Part shown: positions 20,181 to 28,780 of the stretch, in pieces
How the letters are laid out: each line of letters opens with the position of its first letter
Numbering within the stretch: position 1 is the stretch's first letter
Source of the DNA: Salinicola salarius
GTDB taxonomy: Bacteria; Pseudomonadota; Gammaproteobacteria; Pseudomonadales; Halomonadaceae
Assembly (NCBI RefSeq): GCF_002179555.1
Contig: NZ_NHOU01000010.1
Coordinates: 1-64,000, forward strand
DNA: 64,000 nucleotides
Direction: 5' to 3'
Notes under the pieces: model-generated
Database searches by the model: none
What the model saw: the letters and a program-made list of their open reading frames with translations, nothing else
Told to the model about the DNA's origin: nothing
Position numbers and translations under genes: made by a program

Positions 20181-22139
20181 ATGAGCCATATCAACTACAC
20201 CCGTGCCAGGCCCAGCAAAGCCTCGGTAGCGACCGAAGCGACGGTCATCCTACTGCTGGCGACGCTGACCCTGCTGCTGGTGACCCATCTGCCGGGCGAA
20301 GTCTTTCACCCCGGCTCGAAGAGCTTCATCTTCGCCGTGGGCCTGATAGGGGCCTGGCGCTACTCGTGGTGGTTCGTGCAGGCGGTACGTTCCGTCTGGT
20401 ACAACCGCCGCATGTTTCCTCGGCTGCGGGCCGAGGCCGATGCCGTCGGCGCCAGAGAGACGCCGGACGCGCTCTATATCCTGTGTACCTCGTTTCGGAT
20501 CGACACCGAGGTCACTTTCGCCGTCTACGACGCCCTGATTCGTGATGCCGCGAATTATGGCGTGCCGACGACGCTGTTCGCCGCCATCGCCGATCGCAGC
20601 GATGTCGACATCATCGACCAGGTGATGGAGGAGCATGGCTGGCCCGACAACGTCAGCGTGCGTTACATGTTCCAGAAAGGTGATGGCAAACGCTCGGCCA
20701 TGGCCGAGGTGTTGCGCGCCATCTCCCGCTGCATGCCGACACACCGCTCGCTGCTGGTCAGCATGGACGGTGACATCCGCATCGAACCCGGCACGCTGGA
20801 ACGTTCGCTGTCGTTCTTTCTGGCCAAGGATGATCTGGGCGCGATCACCACCAACAATAACGCGGTGGTCATCGGCAACGACGTGACCAAGGAGTGGTAC
20901 GACCTGCGCTACGCCCAGCGTCACCTGGTCATGAGCTCGACCTCGGTATCCGAGCGACTGCTCGTCCTGACCGGCCGCTACAGCGCGTTTCGTGCCGATC
21001 TCGCCACGGAGCCCGAGTTCATCGAGCTGGTCGAGAACGACCACGTCGAGCACTGGCGTTTCGGCAACTTCAAGTTCCTCTCCGGCGATGACAAGTCGAC
21101 CTGGTTCTGGCTGCTCAAGAACCGCTGGAAGATGCTCTACCTTCCGGATGTCTACGTCACCGGCTTCGAGGAGTTGCCCGAGCGTCGTCGATTCTTCAAG
21201 TCGACACTCGATCTGATGCGCCGCTGGTTCGGCAACATGCTGCGCACCAACGGCCGTGCCATCGCACTGGGGCCAAGCCGCATGGGCTGGTTCACCTGGT
21301 GGAGCCTCGTCGACCAGCGGCTTTCCATGTGGACCACGCTGATCGGCCCCACCATTGCCATCATGCTGACGCTGTTCGTGCGCCCATCGTTCATCTTCGC
21401 CTACCTGCTGTGGATCCTGATGACCCGCGGCCTGACCAGCCTGGTACTGGCCTGGCAGCGCGGACGCTGGAGCGCACTGTGGGTGCCGATGCTCTACTAC
21501 AACCAGCTCAGCGGCGCGATCCTGAAGACCTATGTCAGCTTTCGCTTCAACCGCCAGAAATGGTCACGCCAGGGCATTTCCGCCGGCGAGCCCGACGATC
21601 CTCGCGCAGCCCGTCGCCAGCGACTGGGCGGCCATTTCATCCACGCCCTCTACTTAGGTGGCCTGATATTCGTGCTGGCCGTCTTCGGCGGCATCATGGC
21701 CCCGGCCGATCGCCTGTCGATCGCGGCGATGACCGGCGCCCAGCCGGAGACGCTCGAGGAAGACGCCGCCGACAACCGCTGGCTCGCGCTGACGCTGACC
21801 GATGCACCGGAGGGCGGCAGCGTTCATCTGCCCGCCGGCCACTACCGGATCGATGCCCGATTCAACGACCAGGTCGCCTCGCTGGACAGGATTCGCGGCA
21901 CCAGACTTCACGGCTATGGCGACCCGGACGCCCCGACCACGCTGGAGGTCGGCACCGGGCTCGCATCGCAGATCCGTTCCGGCGACACCACGCTCGCCAG
22001 CGCTGGCAAGTTCGACTGTGACGCCCAGCAGCCCTGTCAGATTGAACTTGCCGGTCACGCTATCCAGCTGACGGCGCTATCGCTGTCGCTCGAAGGCAGC
22101 CACATGGAAGAAAACGCGCTGGCACAGAACCGCCAGTAG
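20181..22139 (+). CDS. Alg8-like polysaccharide polymerase (GT2) with extra C-terminal domain
   Basis: Inner-membrane GT2 polymerase. Two N-terminal hydrophobic segments lead into the GT2 domain with the metal-binding MDGD (195-198), GDDK (302-305, FLSGDDKSTWFWLLKN) and RRWFGNMLRTNGRA (347 onward). Three further membrane segments follow to about residue 515. The stretch from GDDKSTWFWLLK to GWFTWWSLVDQRLSMWT is strikingly like Alg8, the alginate polymerase. At 652 residues it is about 150 longer than Alg8: the C-terminal tail after the last membrane segment is predicted outside the cytoplasm and has two cysteines in DCDAQQPC. Next to ugd, the donor is more likely UDP-glucuronate than GDP-mannuronate. 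Confidence 0.85.
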   Translation: MSHINYTRARPSKASVATEATVILLLATLTLLLVTHLPGEVFHPGSKSFIFAVGLIGAWRYSWWFVQAVRSVWYNRRMFPRLRAEADAVGARETPDALYILCTSFRIDTEVTFAVYDALIRDAANYGVPTTLFAAIADRSDVDIIDQVMEEHGWPDNVSVRYMFQKGDGKRSAMAEVLRAISRCMPTHRSLLVSMDGDIRIEPGTLERSLSFFLAKDDLGAITTNNNAVVIGNDVTKEWYDLRYAQRHLVMSSTSVSERLLVLTGRYSAFRADLATEPEFIELVENDHVEHWRFGNFKFLSGDDKSTWFWLLKNRWKMLYLPDVYVTGFEELPERRRFFKSTLDLMRRWFGNMLRTNGRAIALGPSRMGWFTWWSLVDQRLSMWTTLIGPTIAIMLTLFVRPSFIFAYLLWILMTRGLTSLVLAWQRGRWSALWVPMLYYNQLSGAILKTYVSFRFNRQKWSRQGISAGEPDDPRAARRQRLGGHFIHALYLGGLIFVLAVFGGIMAPADRLSIAAMTGAQPETLEEDAADNRWLALTLTDAPEGGSVHLPAGHYRIDARFNDQVASLDRIRGTRLHGYGDPDAPTTLEVGTGLASQIRSGDTTLASAGKFDCDAQQPCQIELAGHAIQLTALSLSLEGSHMEENALAQNRQ

Positions 22140-22165
22140 CCAGGGAATTTCAAGGAGACATCACC

Positions 22166-23635
22166 ATGTCAGATCATGACCGCCTGTCAGGCCACGACAA
22201 CGACACCCCCCGGGACCCGGACCAGTTGCGCCATGAACGCCGCGACGAGCGCCGCCATGTCCGCGTCGAAATGCCCTTCAACGTTCGTCTGGGGGATGAT
22301 CGGGTCGTCAAGGGCCACGATCTCTCGATGGGAGGCTTTTCCGCCGAGACCTCGATGCATCTAGAGCTTCAACGCGAGATCCCCGTTGCGCTGATGCTGA
22401 CCGCCAGCGGTGTCGAACTGGCCCTGCCCGCGATGGCACGCCCACTGCGCGAGATCGGCGACGCGCGCCAACAGCGCGTCGCGTTCGAATTCACCCAGAT
22501 GGAGTCCCGCCAGCGCGATATCCTGCGCCGGGTGATTCGCGCCCAGATGAGCGGACGCCATGTCAGTCTCGATGGTCTGGTCGACCCGCAGGATGCCCAG
22601 ACACCCCGCAAGCGCCGTGGCAACGTCGCGACACCGGCCACCAAGCCCAAGCGTCGCGTTCCCATGTTCCGCTATATGGCGTTGCTCGTCGCCGCGGGCG
22701 TCTTGACGGCGGCAGTTGCCGCGACGGTCTATCGCAACGTCTTTCTGATCGAGCCGAGCTTTGCCGCGGTGACGGCGCCGCGAACGGATATCCTGGCGCC
22801 CGGCGCCGGCCAGTTGAAAGATCTGGAACTCAACGCCGGCGACAAGGTCGAGCGCGACCAGCCGCTGATCCAGGTCAATAACGCCGAACTCCAGAACGAT
22901 CTGCTGCTGTCCCAGGCCTCGTTCGACTACAACAAGCGCCTGATCGATAACCTCCAGGACAGCCTCGACGATGCTGGCAACCACAAGGTCAGCGTGGCGA
23001 CATCCTCCAACCCCGCAGACGGCGAGCTGGGTTACGAGACTCTGTCGCCGGAAATCGCGAGGACTCGGGTGGAGCAGTTCGAAACGGCCCGCGACTACGA
23101 AAGTTCGCGTATCGATGCCTACAAGGCGCGGGTATCGGCCAACACCATCTACAGCCCGTGTGACTGTGAAGTGGCCTGGGCACTCAGCGCTGCCGGCGGC
23201 ACCTACGTCAACGAAGGCGATCGTGTCATGACGCTGGTCAGCACCCACAACAACGACGTCATGGTCGAGGCGCTGGTGCATATGGAAGACATCGGCGATA
23301 TCGAGAACCACCAGCAGGCCTATATCGCCCTGCCCAACGCATCGGAGCCGATTCCCGCGCGTGTGCGTAGCGTCGCGCTCGATGTCGAACGTCAGCCGCG
23401 TGCCGGCTTCCCGGACTGGGTGCGCCAGCAGCAGAACGTGGCGAGCGTGCTGCTGGTACCGGAAGAGACGTTGCCGGCCGGCGCCGTGGGTACACCGGTC
23501 GACGTCCGCTTCACCGAAGCGCCGATGCTCGACACGGCCGCCGAGTGGACCTACCAGGCGGGCCGCGCCATGTATCAGGGTGTTCAATCGCTGTGGACGA
23601 GTGCCGCCGACGGGATGAAAAGCGCCATGAACTGA
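22166..23635 (+). CDS. Alg44-like c-di-GMP receptor and co-polymerase (PilZ + HlyD-like)
   Basis: 489 residues. An N-terminal PilZ domain carries the c-di-GMP motif: R25-x3-R29 and DLSMGG (D52, S54, G57), with the same spacing I remember for Alg44. One membrane segment follows at about 167-189. A periplasmic HlyD-like part comes next, with two lipoyl-like halves (ILAPGAGQLKDLELNAGDKVERDQPL, and YSPCDCEVAWALSAAGGTYVNEGDRV) around a coiled coil. This is the Alg44 architecture, so polymerisation is probably switched on by c-di-GMP. It starts 26 bases after the polymerase gene, with AAGGAGA upstream. Confidence 0.88.
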   Translation: MSDHDRLSGHDNDTPRDPDQLRHERRDERRHVRVEMPFNVRLGDDRVVKGHDLSMGGFSAETSMHLELQREIPVALMLTASGVELALPAMARPLREIGDARQQRVAFEFTQMESRQRDILRRVIRAQMSGRHVSLDGLVDPQDAQTPRKRRGNVATPATKPKRRVPMFRYMALLVAAGVLTAAVAATVYRNVFLIEPSFAAVTAPRTDILAPGAGQLKDLELNAGDKVERDQPLIQVNNAELQNDLLLSQASFDYNKRLIDNLQDSLDDAGNHKVSVATSSNPADGELGYETLSPEIARTRVEQFETARDYESSRIDAYKARVSANTIYSPCDCEVAWALSAAGGTYVNEGDRVMTLVSTHNNDVMVEALVHMEDIGDIENHQQAYIALPNASEPIPARVRSVALDVERQPRAGFPDWVRQQQNVASVLLVPEETLPAGAVGTPVDVRFTEAPMLDTAAEWTYQAGRAMYQGVQSLWTSAADGMKSAMN

Positions 23636-23716
23636 GCCTTCGACTGGCCGTCGCGTGAAGCGACCGTGAAGCGCTACCGAAACCCATCGCAAACGAACCT
23701 TGCCGAGGAAATGACC

Positions 23717-24619
23717 ATGACGCGATCCCAGCTCGACAATGCCAACCGCCGCCCATTGCGCCTTTCGGGCACGGCGGCGCTGATCGCCGGCGCGTTGACT
23801 GTCGTCTCCCTGCCCGCGCAGGCCGCCAGTGACGGTGATCTCACCCAGCCACAGGTGTCGGCCTGCTCGACACGCTACGCCCCGGTACATGCCCCGGGCA
23901 TGAACATTCAGGCCAATGCGGATCCCAAGGCCTGGGTCAAGAGCGGGCTCGATGCCGAGCGACGCTGGGGTGAACAGAACCTGCAGGTGCTGAGCAACGA
24001 TGAGAGCGGACTCGACGCGCCCGCCCTGCGTGTCAGCTACCCGCAAGGCAGCTCGTCGCCCAGCGATGCCGCAGAGGGCGGCGCCGGCTTCGTGATGCCG
24101 GTGCCGGCGCTGCGTCAGGCCGATCGCGCCTGCCTGCGTTACCAGGTGCGCTTCCAACCCGGCTTCGACTTCGTCAAAGGTGGCAAGTTGCCGGGCCTCT
24201 ACGGCGGTGACGGCCCCACCGGCGGCGACGAGGTCACTGGCAAGAACGGTTTCTCGATGCGTTTCATGTGGCGCAAGCAGGGTCAGGGCGAGCTCTACGA
24301 ATACGTCGCCAATAAAGACGCCGACTACGGCGAATCGGTCGGCCGTGGCCGATGGCACTTCACGCCGGGGCAGTGGGTCAGCGTGGAGCAGGAGATCGTG
24401 CTCAACGATCCCGACCGCGACAACGGCATCGCGCGTGTCTGGGTCGATGGGCAACCGGTTCTCGAGCAGCGAAGCATCGTCTATCGCACCACTGAAGACG
24501 TGCATATCGACGGCCTGATGTTCTCGACCTTCTTTGGCGGTCACGGCAGCGACTGGCGCACACCGCGTCACCAGGTCGTCGATTTCGCCGACTTCACCCT
24601 GATGACCCCCAGGACGTGA
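23717..24619 (+). CDS. Secreted polysaccharide lyase-like protein (PL14-like jelly roll)
   Basis: 300 residues with a signal peptide ending SLPAQA (about residue 34). The body resembles beta-jelly-roll lyases of the PL14 type (PL20 is a related fold): KGGKLPGLYGG (154-164), FSMRFMWRKQGQGELYEYV (from 179) and a C-terminal FFGGHGSDWRTP. PL14 includes lyases acting on alginate and on glucuronate-containing polymers. The ATG at 23717 has GAGGA seven bases upstream; an ATG two codons earlier is possible. It probably acts in the periplasm on the polymer made by the neighbouring synthase. Family assignment is from memory and activity is untested. Confidence 0.65.
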   Translation: MTRSQLDNANRRPLRLSGTAALIAGALTVVSLPAQAASDGDLTQPQVSACSTRYAPVHAPGMNIQANADPKAWVKSGLDAERRWGEQNLQVLSNDESGLDAPALRVSYPQGSSSPSDAAEGGAGFVMPVPALRQADRACLRYQVRFQPGFDFVKGGKLPGLYGGDGPTGGDEVTGKNGFSMRFMWRKQGQGELYEYVANKDADYGESVGRGRWHFTPGQWVSVEQEIVLNDPDRDNGIARVWVDGQPVLEQRSIVYRTTEDVHIDGLMFSTFFGGHGSDWRTPRHQVVDFADFTLMTPRT

Positions 24620-24647
24620 TCCATCCTTTCGACAGGAGTCGATTTTC

Positions 24648-25889
24648 ATGAAACGGACGTCACTCGCAGGCCGTGTGGGCCTGCGTCTCACTCTCGCGAT
24701 GCTACTGGGCGTGACCGCCTCCGGGCTGGCGCTTTCGGCCCAGGCGATGAGCTACGAACAGCGCCAGAAACTGGATCTGTCGGAATATACGGTCACCGAC
24801 CCCGACGCCTCCTATTTCGACGTCAAGGCCCGCATGGCCTTGCTGCAGCAGACGGACAACGATCTGCTGCAGTACAACCGTGACCAGCTCGAGCCCGGCC
24901 CCAGCTGCCAACAGGAACTGTCCAAGCCGGCACTGGACAGCGTCATCCGGATCCCCGGCTATTATCCGCAACCCCAGGCCTGGGAACTGGCTTCCGAGCC
25001 ACTGTTCGATTTCGAGGACACCGTCTCCAATCTGGCTGGCGCCTACGTCGCCTCCGGGGATGACTACTACGCCGACTGCCTGGTGCGGTTTCTCGACAAA
25101 TGGGCGACTCAAGACGCATTGAGCCAGTTCTATTACGACCGTCTCGAACCCCAGGGCTGGTACTCGACCGAGTCGATGATGTTTGCCGCCGCCATGGCCT
25201 ACTCCATCGTGCGTCCGGTCGTGGCGGACAAGCGCCCCGACGCGATCGAGCGCATCAATCACTGGCTCAACACGCTGGCACACCAGCACTCGTCCATCCG
25301 CGGCGGAGACCCGAGCTGCTGCAACAACCACTTCTACCGTCGGGCGCTCTACGCCAGCATGATTGGCGTGCTGACGGACGACGACGAGCTTTTCCAGTTC
25401 GGCGTCAGCGCCGTCTACTCGGCACTCAGCGACATGACCCCACGCGGAGCCTTGCCCCACGAGATGGCTCGTGGACGACGCGCCAGCCACTATCAGAACT
25501 ATGCCCTGCTGTACCTCGTCAACATCATGCAGGTGGCCTATCGCCAAGGCTACGATCTGTTCGACTTCGAGTACGACGGTCATACCGTCGACGATGCGGT
25601 CCAGTTTGCGCTGGACACCTTCGACGACCCGGCAGCGCTGGGGGATCTGGCGACCCACGCCCAGTACTACGGCTTCCTGGACGACGAGCAGTACCTGGCC
25701 TGGATGGAGGTCTATCTCCAGCACCGCGAGGATCCGAGAATTTCTCGTTACGTGAGCCAGAGGCGGCCCATCGACAACCGCAGTGCCGGGGGCTACGTCA
25801 CCCTCTACTTCATGGATCCGACAGCCCAGCCTCGTGCGCTGCCGGAACCCGAAGAGCAGCAACTCGCCACGTTCGAGCCCGACGCCTGA
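24648..25889 (+). CDS. AlgL-like periplasmic polysaccharide lyase (PL5)
   Basis: 413 residues with a signal peptide ending LSAQA (about residue 29) and an alpha/alpha-barrel body. CCNNHFYRRALYASMI and HEMARGRRASHYQNYALLYLVNIM align closely with AlgL. By that alignment Asn227, His228, Arg275 and Tyr282 match the AlgL catalytic set. In alginate loci AlgL clears misplaced polymer from the periplasm and is needed for safe secretion. PL5 also contains an enzyme (Smlt1473) reported to cleave polyglucuronate, so the family fits a glucuronate polymer too. The C-terminal 30 residues are a non-conserved acidic tail. Confidence 0.85.
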   Translation: MKRTSLAGRVGLRLTLAMLLGVTASGLALSAQAMSYEQRQKLDLSEYTVTDPDASYFDVKARMALLQQTDNDLLQYNRDQLEPGPSCQQELSKPALDSVIRIPGYYPQPQAWELASEPLFDFEDTVSNLAGAYVASGDDYYADCLVRFLDKWATQDALSQFYYDRLEPQGWYSTESMMFAAAMAYSIVRPVVADKRPDAIERINHWLNTLAHQHSSIRGGDPSCCNNHFYRRALYASMIGVLTDDDELFQFGVSAVYSALSDMTPRGALPHEMARGRRASHYQNYALLYLVNIMQVAYRQGYDLFDFEYDGHTVDDAVQFALDTFDDPAALGDLATHAQYYGFLDDEQYLAWMEVYLQHREDPRISRYVSQRRPIDNRSAGGYVTLYFMDPTAQPRALPEPEEQQLATFEPDA

Positions 25890-25909
25890 TTTCGAGCCCG
25901 ACGCCTGAT
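25872..25909. repeat. 19-bp tandem duplication across the lyase stop codon
   Basis: Two identical 19-bp units (25872-25890 and 25891-25909). The first contains the last codons and TGA of the AlgL-like gene, so the duplication leaves the protein unchanged. It looks like recent slippage. Confidence 0.85.
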
Positions 25910-26017
25910 TTCGTCCCGAGGTTCGAGTTCGAGCCTTATCACGGCCTCGGGACCCGACGATCCACTGATCCAGGACCGTTCCAGGGACGGAACGGCTCCG
26001 ACCCAAAGGAGATTCGC

Positions 26018-28780
26018 ATGACGACATCCATTCGCACAGACCTGCCGACCCCGTCACGCCTGCCCACCAACCGATTCATGCCAGGCCTGGCCTCGGTCTT
26101 GATTTCAGCCATAATGCTGACCGCCTGCGCCGGCCAGGGTACACAGGACATGCAAACCGTTGCCGCCCAGGATCAGGCACTGTTTGCCCATCGCTACGTC
26201 GAGTCGATGCCTTCGACCGACTGGAACCGCATGGAATACATCCGCAATCTGCAGGCCGAGGGCCAGAGCCTGAAAGCCATCGAGCTGCTCAAACCCATGG
26301 CACGGACGCACCCCGAAGCCCGTTATGAGCTGGCACGAATCTACGATGAGGGCGCCGGCGTCCCCCGCGACCCCGAACTGGCCGTTCACTACTATCGTCA
26401 GGCCGTCCCCTATGAATTCAGTGGACTGGACAACGCCTCGCTGAAACTGGGCCGGCTCTATCTCGCCGGGGACGGCGTCAAGCGGGACCCCGCCCTGGCC
26501 TGGAATCTGTTCCAGCAGGCCATCGACCACGACGGCAACCCCAGTGCTCGCATCGAGGTCGCCGAGATGCAGCTGACAGGCGAAGGCGTGCCGCGTGATG
26601 TCGATGCCGCTCGCGAGCAGCTGGAAAAGGCAGCGGCCCAGAACGAGCCGCGCGCCCTTGAGACACTGGCCGAAAACTATGCCGCCGGCGGCGCTTTCGG
26701 CAACGACCCGAGCCGGGCACGGGCCTATGCCGAGCGTTATGCGCAGGCAATGACCTCGCGCGCCGAGAGCGGCGATGTCGATGCCATGCTCGCGCTGTCG
26801 CGACTCCACGCCGAAGATGGCCTGCTGCCGCAACCCGAGCGTCAGCAGCAGTGGTTGACCCGGGCAGCCGAAAGCGGCGACCCGCAAGCGCTGGCCGCCG
26901 CCGGCCATCTGCTGCTCGACCGGCAGGATCCCTCCGAAGGTCTGAGCATGCTCGAACGCGCAGCGCAAACCGGCAACGTGGATGCCGCCTACTGGCTGGG
27001 TCAGGCCTATCTGGGCGAAGGCCAGGTCGAAGCCGATCCGGCGCTCGCCGAAAAGTGGCTGACCAAAGCCTCGGAGCAGGGCCAGCTCGACGCCACGCGC
27101 AGCCTGGGGCAAGCCCATTTCGACGGCGTGGTGTTATCCGAAGATCCCCAGCGAGGCATTCAACTGCTGGAGCAAGCCGCACAGCACAACGATGCCTACG
27201 CCCTCGCCCTGCTGGGCAACATCTATCTCGATAGCGACAAGGTCCAGGCACAGCCGCAGCGTGGCGTCGAATATCTCAAGCGCGCCAATCGGCTCGGCCA
27301 CCCTTACGCCACCGCTCGCCTGGGCGAGGCTTATCTCAAGGGAGAAGGCATGCCCGCCGATCCGGTTCAGGGCGTTGCGTTGCTCACGGATGCGGCCAAC
27401 CAGAAACAGAGCGGCGCCGCGCGTACCCTGGGTATCGCCTATATGGATGGCACCGGCCTGCAGCGCGATCCGGCCAAGGCGCAACGGTGGCTGAGCCTGG
27501 CCGTCGAACAGGATCCCACCGACACCACGTCGAAGACACGGCTCGGCCAGGGTTACCTGGAGGGCAAGCTTCCCGGCGCCAGCCACCAGGGCGTGAAACT
27601 GCTCGAAGAAGCCGCTGACCAAGGTGACGCCTACGCCATGGTGGTGCTCGGTCGCGCCTATCGCGAGGGGGTCGGCGTATCGCCGAACCTGAACCGCTCG
27701 GAACTGTGGCTCCAGCGGGCTGAGCGTGCGGGTCACCCATCGGCACGACAGGCGCTGGCTCGTACCTACCGCGCCAGCGGCGAGCAAGGCAATATCGACG
27801 ACCTGATCCGCGCGGCCAATATGGGCGAAGTGCCGGCCATGGCGGATCTGGGCCGGGCCTATCTGCGCGGCCAGGGCGTCAGCGCCAGTTACGCCAGCGC
27901 ACGCAAATGGCTGTCGAAAGCCGCCGATGCGGGTCACCCCGGCGCGACGGCCTCGCTCGGTCAGATGTATGCCGAAGGATTGGGGGTCGGCGTCAACAAG
28001 AGACGCGCCGCAGGCTATTTCGAACGAGCGATCGCCGCCGGCCATGTCGGAGCCCAGGCCGATCTCGGTCAAATGCTGCTGACCGGCGACGGCATCCCCG
28101 CCGACCCGCAACGTGGCGTCAGATTGCTGACCCGCGCGGCCAACGCCGGGCATGGTTCCGCGGGCGTAACGCTCGGCGAAGCCTATCTCAACGGCACCGG
28201 CGTCGCCGCTGACCCGGAGCGTGGCGTACGCTATCTCTCCCAGGCAGCGGAACGCGGTGACGACAACGCCCAGCGCGTACTGGGGCTGGCCTACCTCGAA
28301 GGCAACGGCGTCGACGCGGACGCCGACGAAGCCGTGAGCTGGCTTTCCCGTTCGGCGAGCAATGGCAATGCCTCCGCGCAAGCGGCGCTGGGCTCGGCCT
28401 ATCTCGAAGGCCAGGGTGGCGTCACCCAGGACATCGACAAGGGCAAGCAACTGCTGACCGCCGCCGCCGAGACTGGCCACGCCGGCGCCGAGGCCGCACT
28501 CGGACGCGCCTATCTCAGCGGAGAAGTTCTGCCGCGGGACCCCCACAAGGGCGCGGAACTGCTGGTCGATGCCGCCCGCCAGGGGCACCGCTCCGCTCGC
28601 ATCTCGCTGGCTCAGGCCTTTCTGCAAACGCGTGGCGTCGAGTTCGTCAATCAGCAACAGGCGATGATCTGGCTCGACGGTGTCATGGAAGGCGACAGCG
28701 AAACCGCGATCGATACCCTCCAGGACCTGCTGGAGAATCCCGAGGCGGCTACCGCTGCCGGGGATGCATCCTCCACATGA
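26018..28780 (+). CDS. Large AlgK-like Sel1-repeat outer-membrane lipoprotein
   Basis: 920 residues. A signal sequence ends in the lipobox LTAC, giving a lipidated cysteine at about residue 38. The rest is about 22 Sel1-type TPR repeats of the form A-x3-LG-x-AYL-x-G-x-GV-x2-D. AlgK, the alginate secretion lipoprotein, is built the same way but is only about 475 residues. It probably anchors the periplasmic machinery to the outer-membrane exit pore. GGAG precedes the ATG at 26018; the reading frame stays open far upstream, but that part lies over the lyase gene and is not coding. The stop overlaps the next start (ATGA). Confidence 0.85.
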   Translation: MTTSIRTDLPTPSRLPTNRFMPGLASVLISAIMLTACAGQGTQDMQTVAAQDQALFAHRYVESMPSTDWNRMEYIRNLQAEGQSLKAIELLKPMARTHPEARYELARIYDEGAGVPRDPELAVHYYRQAVPYEFSGLDNASLKLGRLYLAGDGVKRDPALAWNLFQQAIDHDGNPSARIEVAEMQLTGEGVPRDVDAAREQLEKAAAQNEPRALETLAENYAAGGAFGNDPSRARAYAERYAQAMTSRAESGDVDAMLALSRLHAEDGLLPQPERQQQWLTRAAESGDPQALAAAGHLLLDRQDPSEGLSMLERAAQTGNVDAAYWLGQAYLGEGQVEADPALAEKWLTKASEQGQLDATRSLGQAHFDGVVLSEDPQRGIQLLEQAAQHNDAYALALLGNIYLDSDKVQAQPQRGVEYLKRANRLGHPYATARLGEAYLKGEGMPADPVQGVALLTDAANQKQSGAARTLGIAYMDGTGLQRDPAKAQRWLSLAVEQDPTDTTSKTRLGQGYLEGKLPGASHQGVKLLEEAADQGDAYAMVVLGRAYREGVGVSPNLNRSELWLQRAERAGHPSARQALARTYRASGEQGNIDDLIRAANMGEVPAMADLGRAYLRGQGVSASYASARKWLSKAADAGHPGATASLGQMYAEGLGVGVNKRRAAGYFERAIAAGHVGAQADLGQMLLTGDGIPADPQRGVRLLTRAANAGHGSAGVTLGEAYLNGTGVAADPERGVRYLSQAAERGDDNAQRVLGLAYLEGNGVDADADEAVSWLSRSASNGNASAQAALGSAYLEGQGGVTQDIDKGKQLLTAAAETGHAGAEAALGRAYLSGEVLPRDPHKGAELLVDAARQGHRSARISLAQAFLQTRGVEFVNQQQAMIWLDGVMEGDSETAIDTLQDLLENPEAATAAGDASST

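Noticed and set aside
22361-24691. 776-codon open frame on the minus strand
   Set aside because: It lies opposite the Alg44-like and PL14-like genes, both supported by motifs, signal sequences and ribosome sites. The antisense product has no recognisable domain.
25100-26017. N-terminal extension of the Sel1-repeat gene into the AlgL-like gene
   Set aside because: The extension is arginine/proline-rich shadow sequence. The ATG at 26018 has a ribosome site and gives a clean lipoprotein signal.
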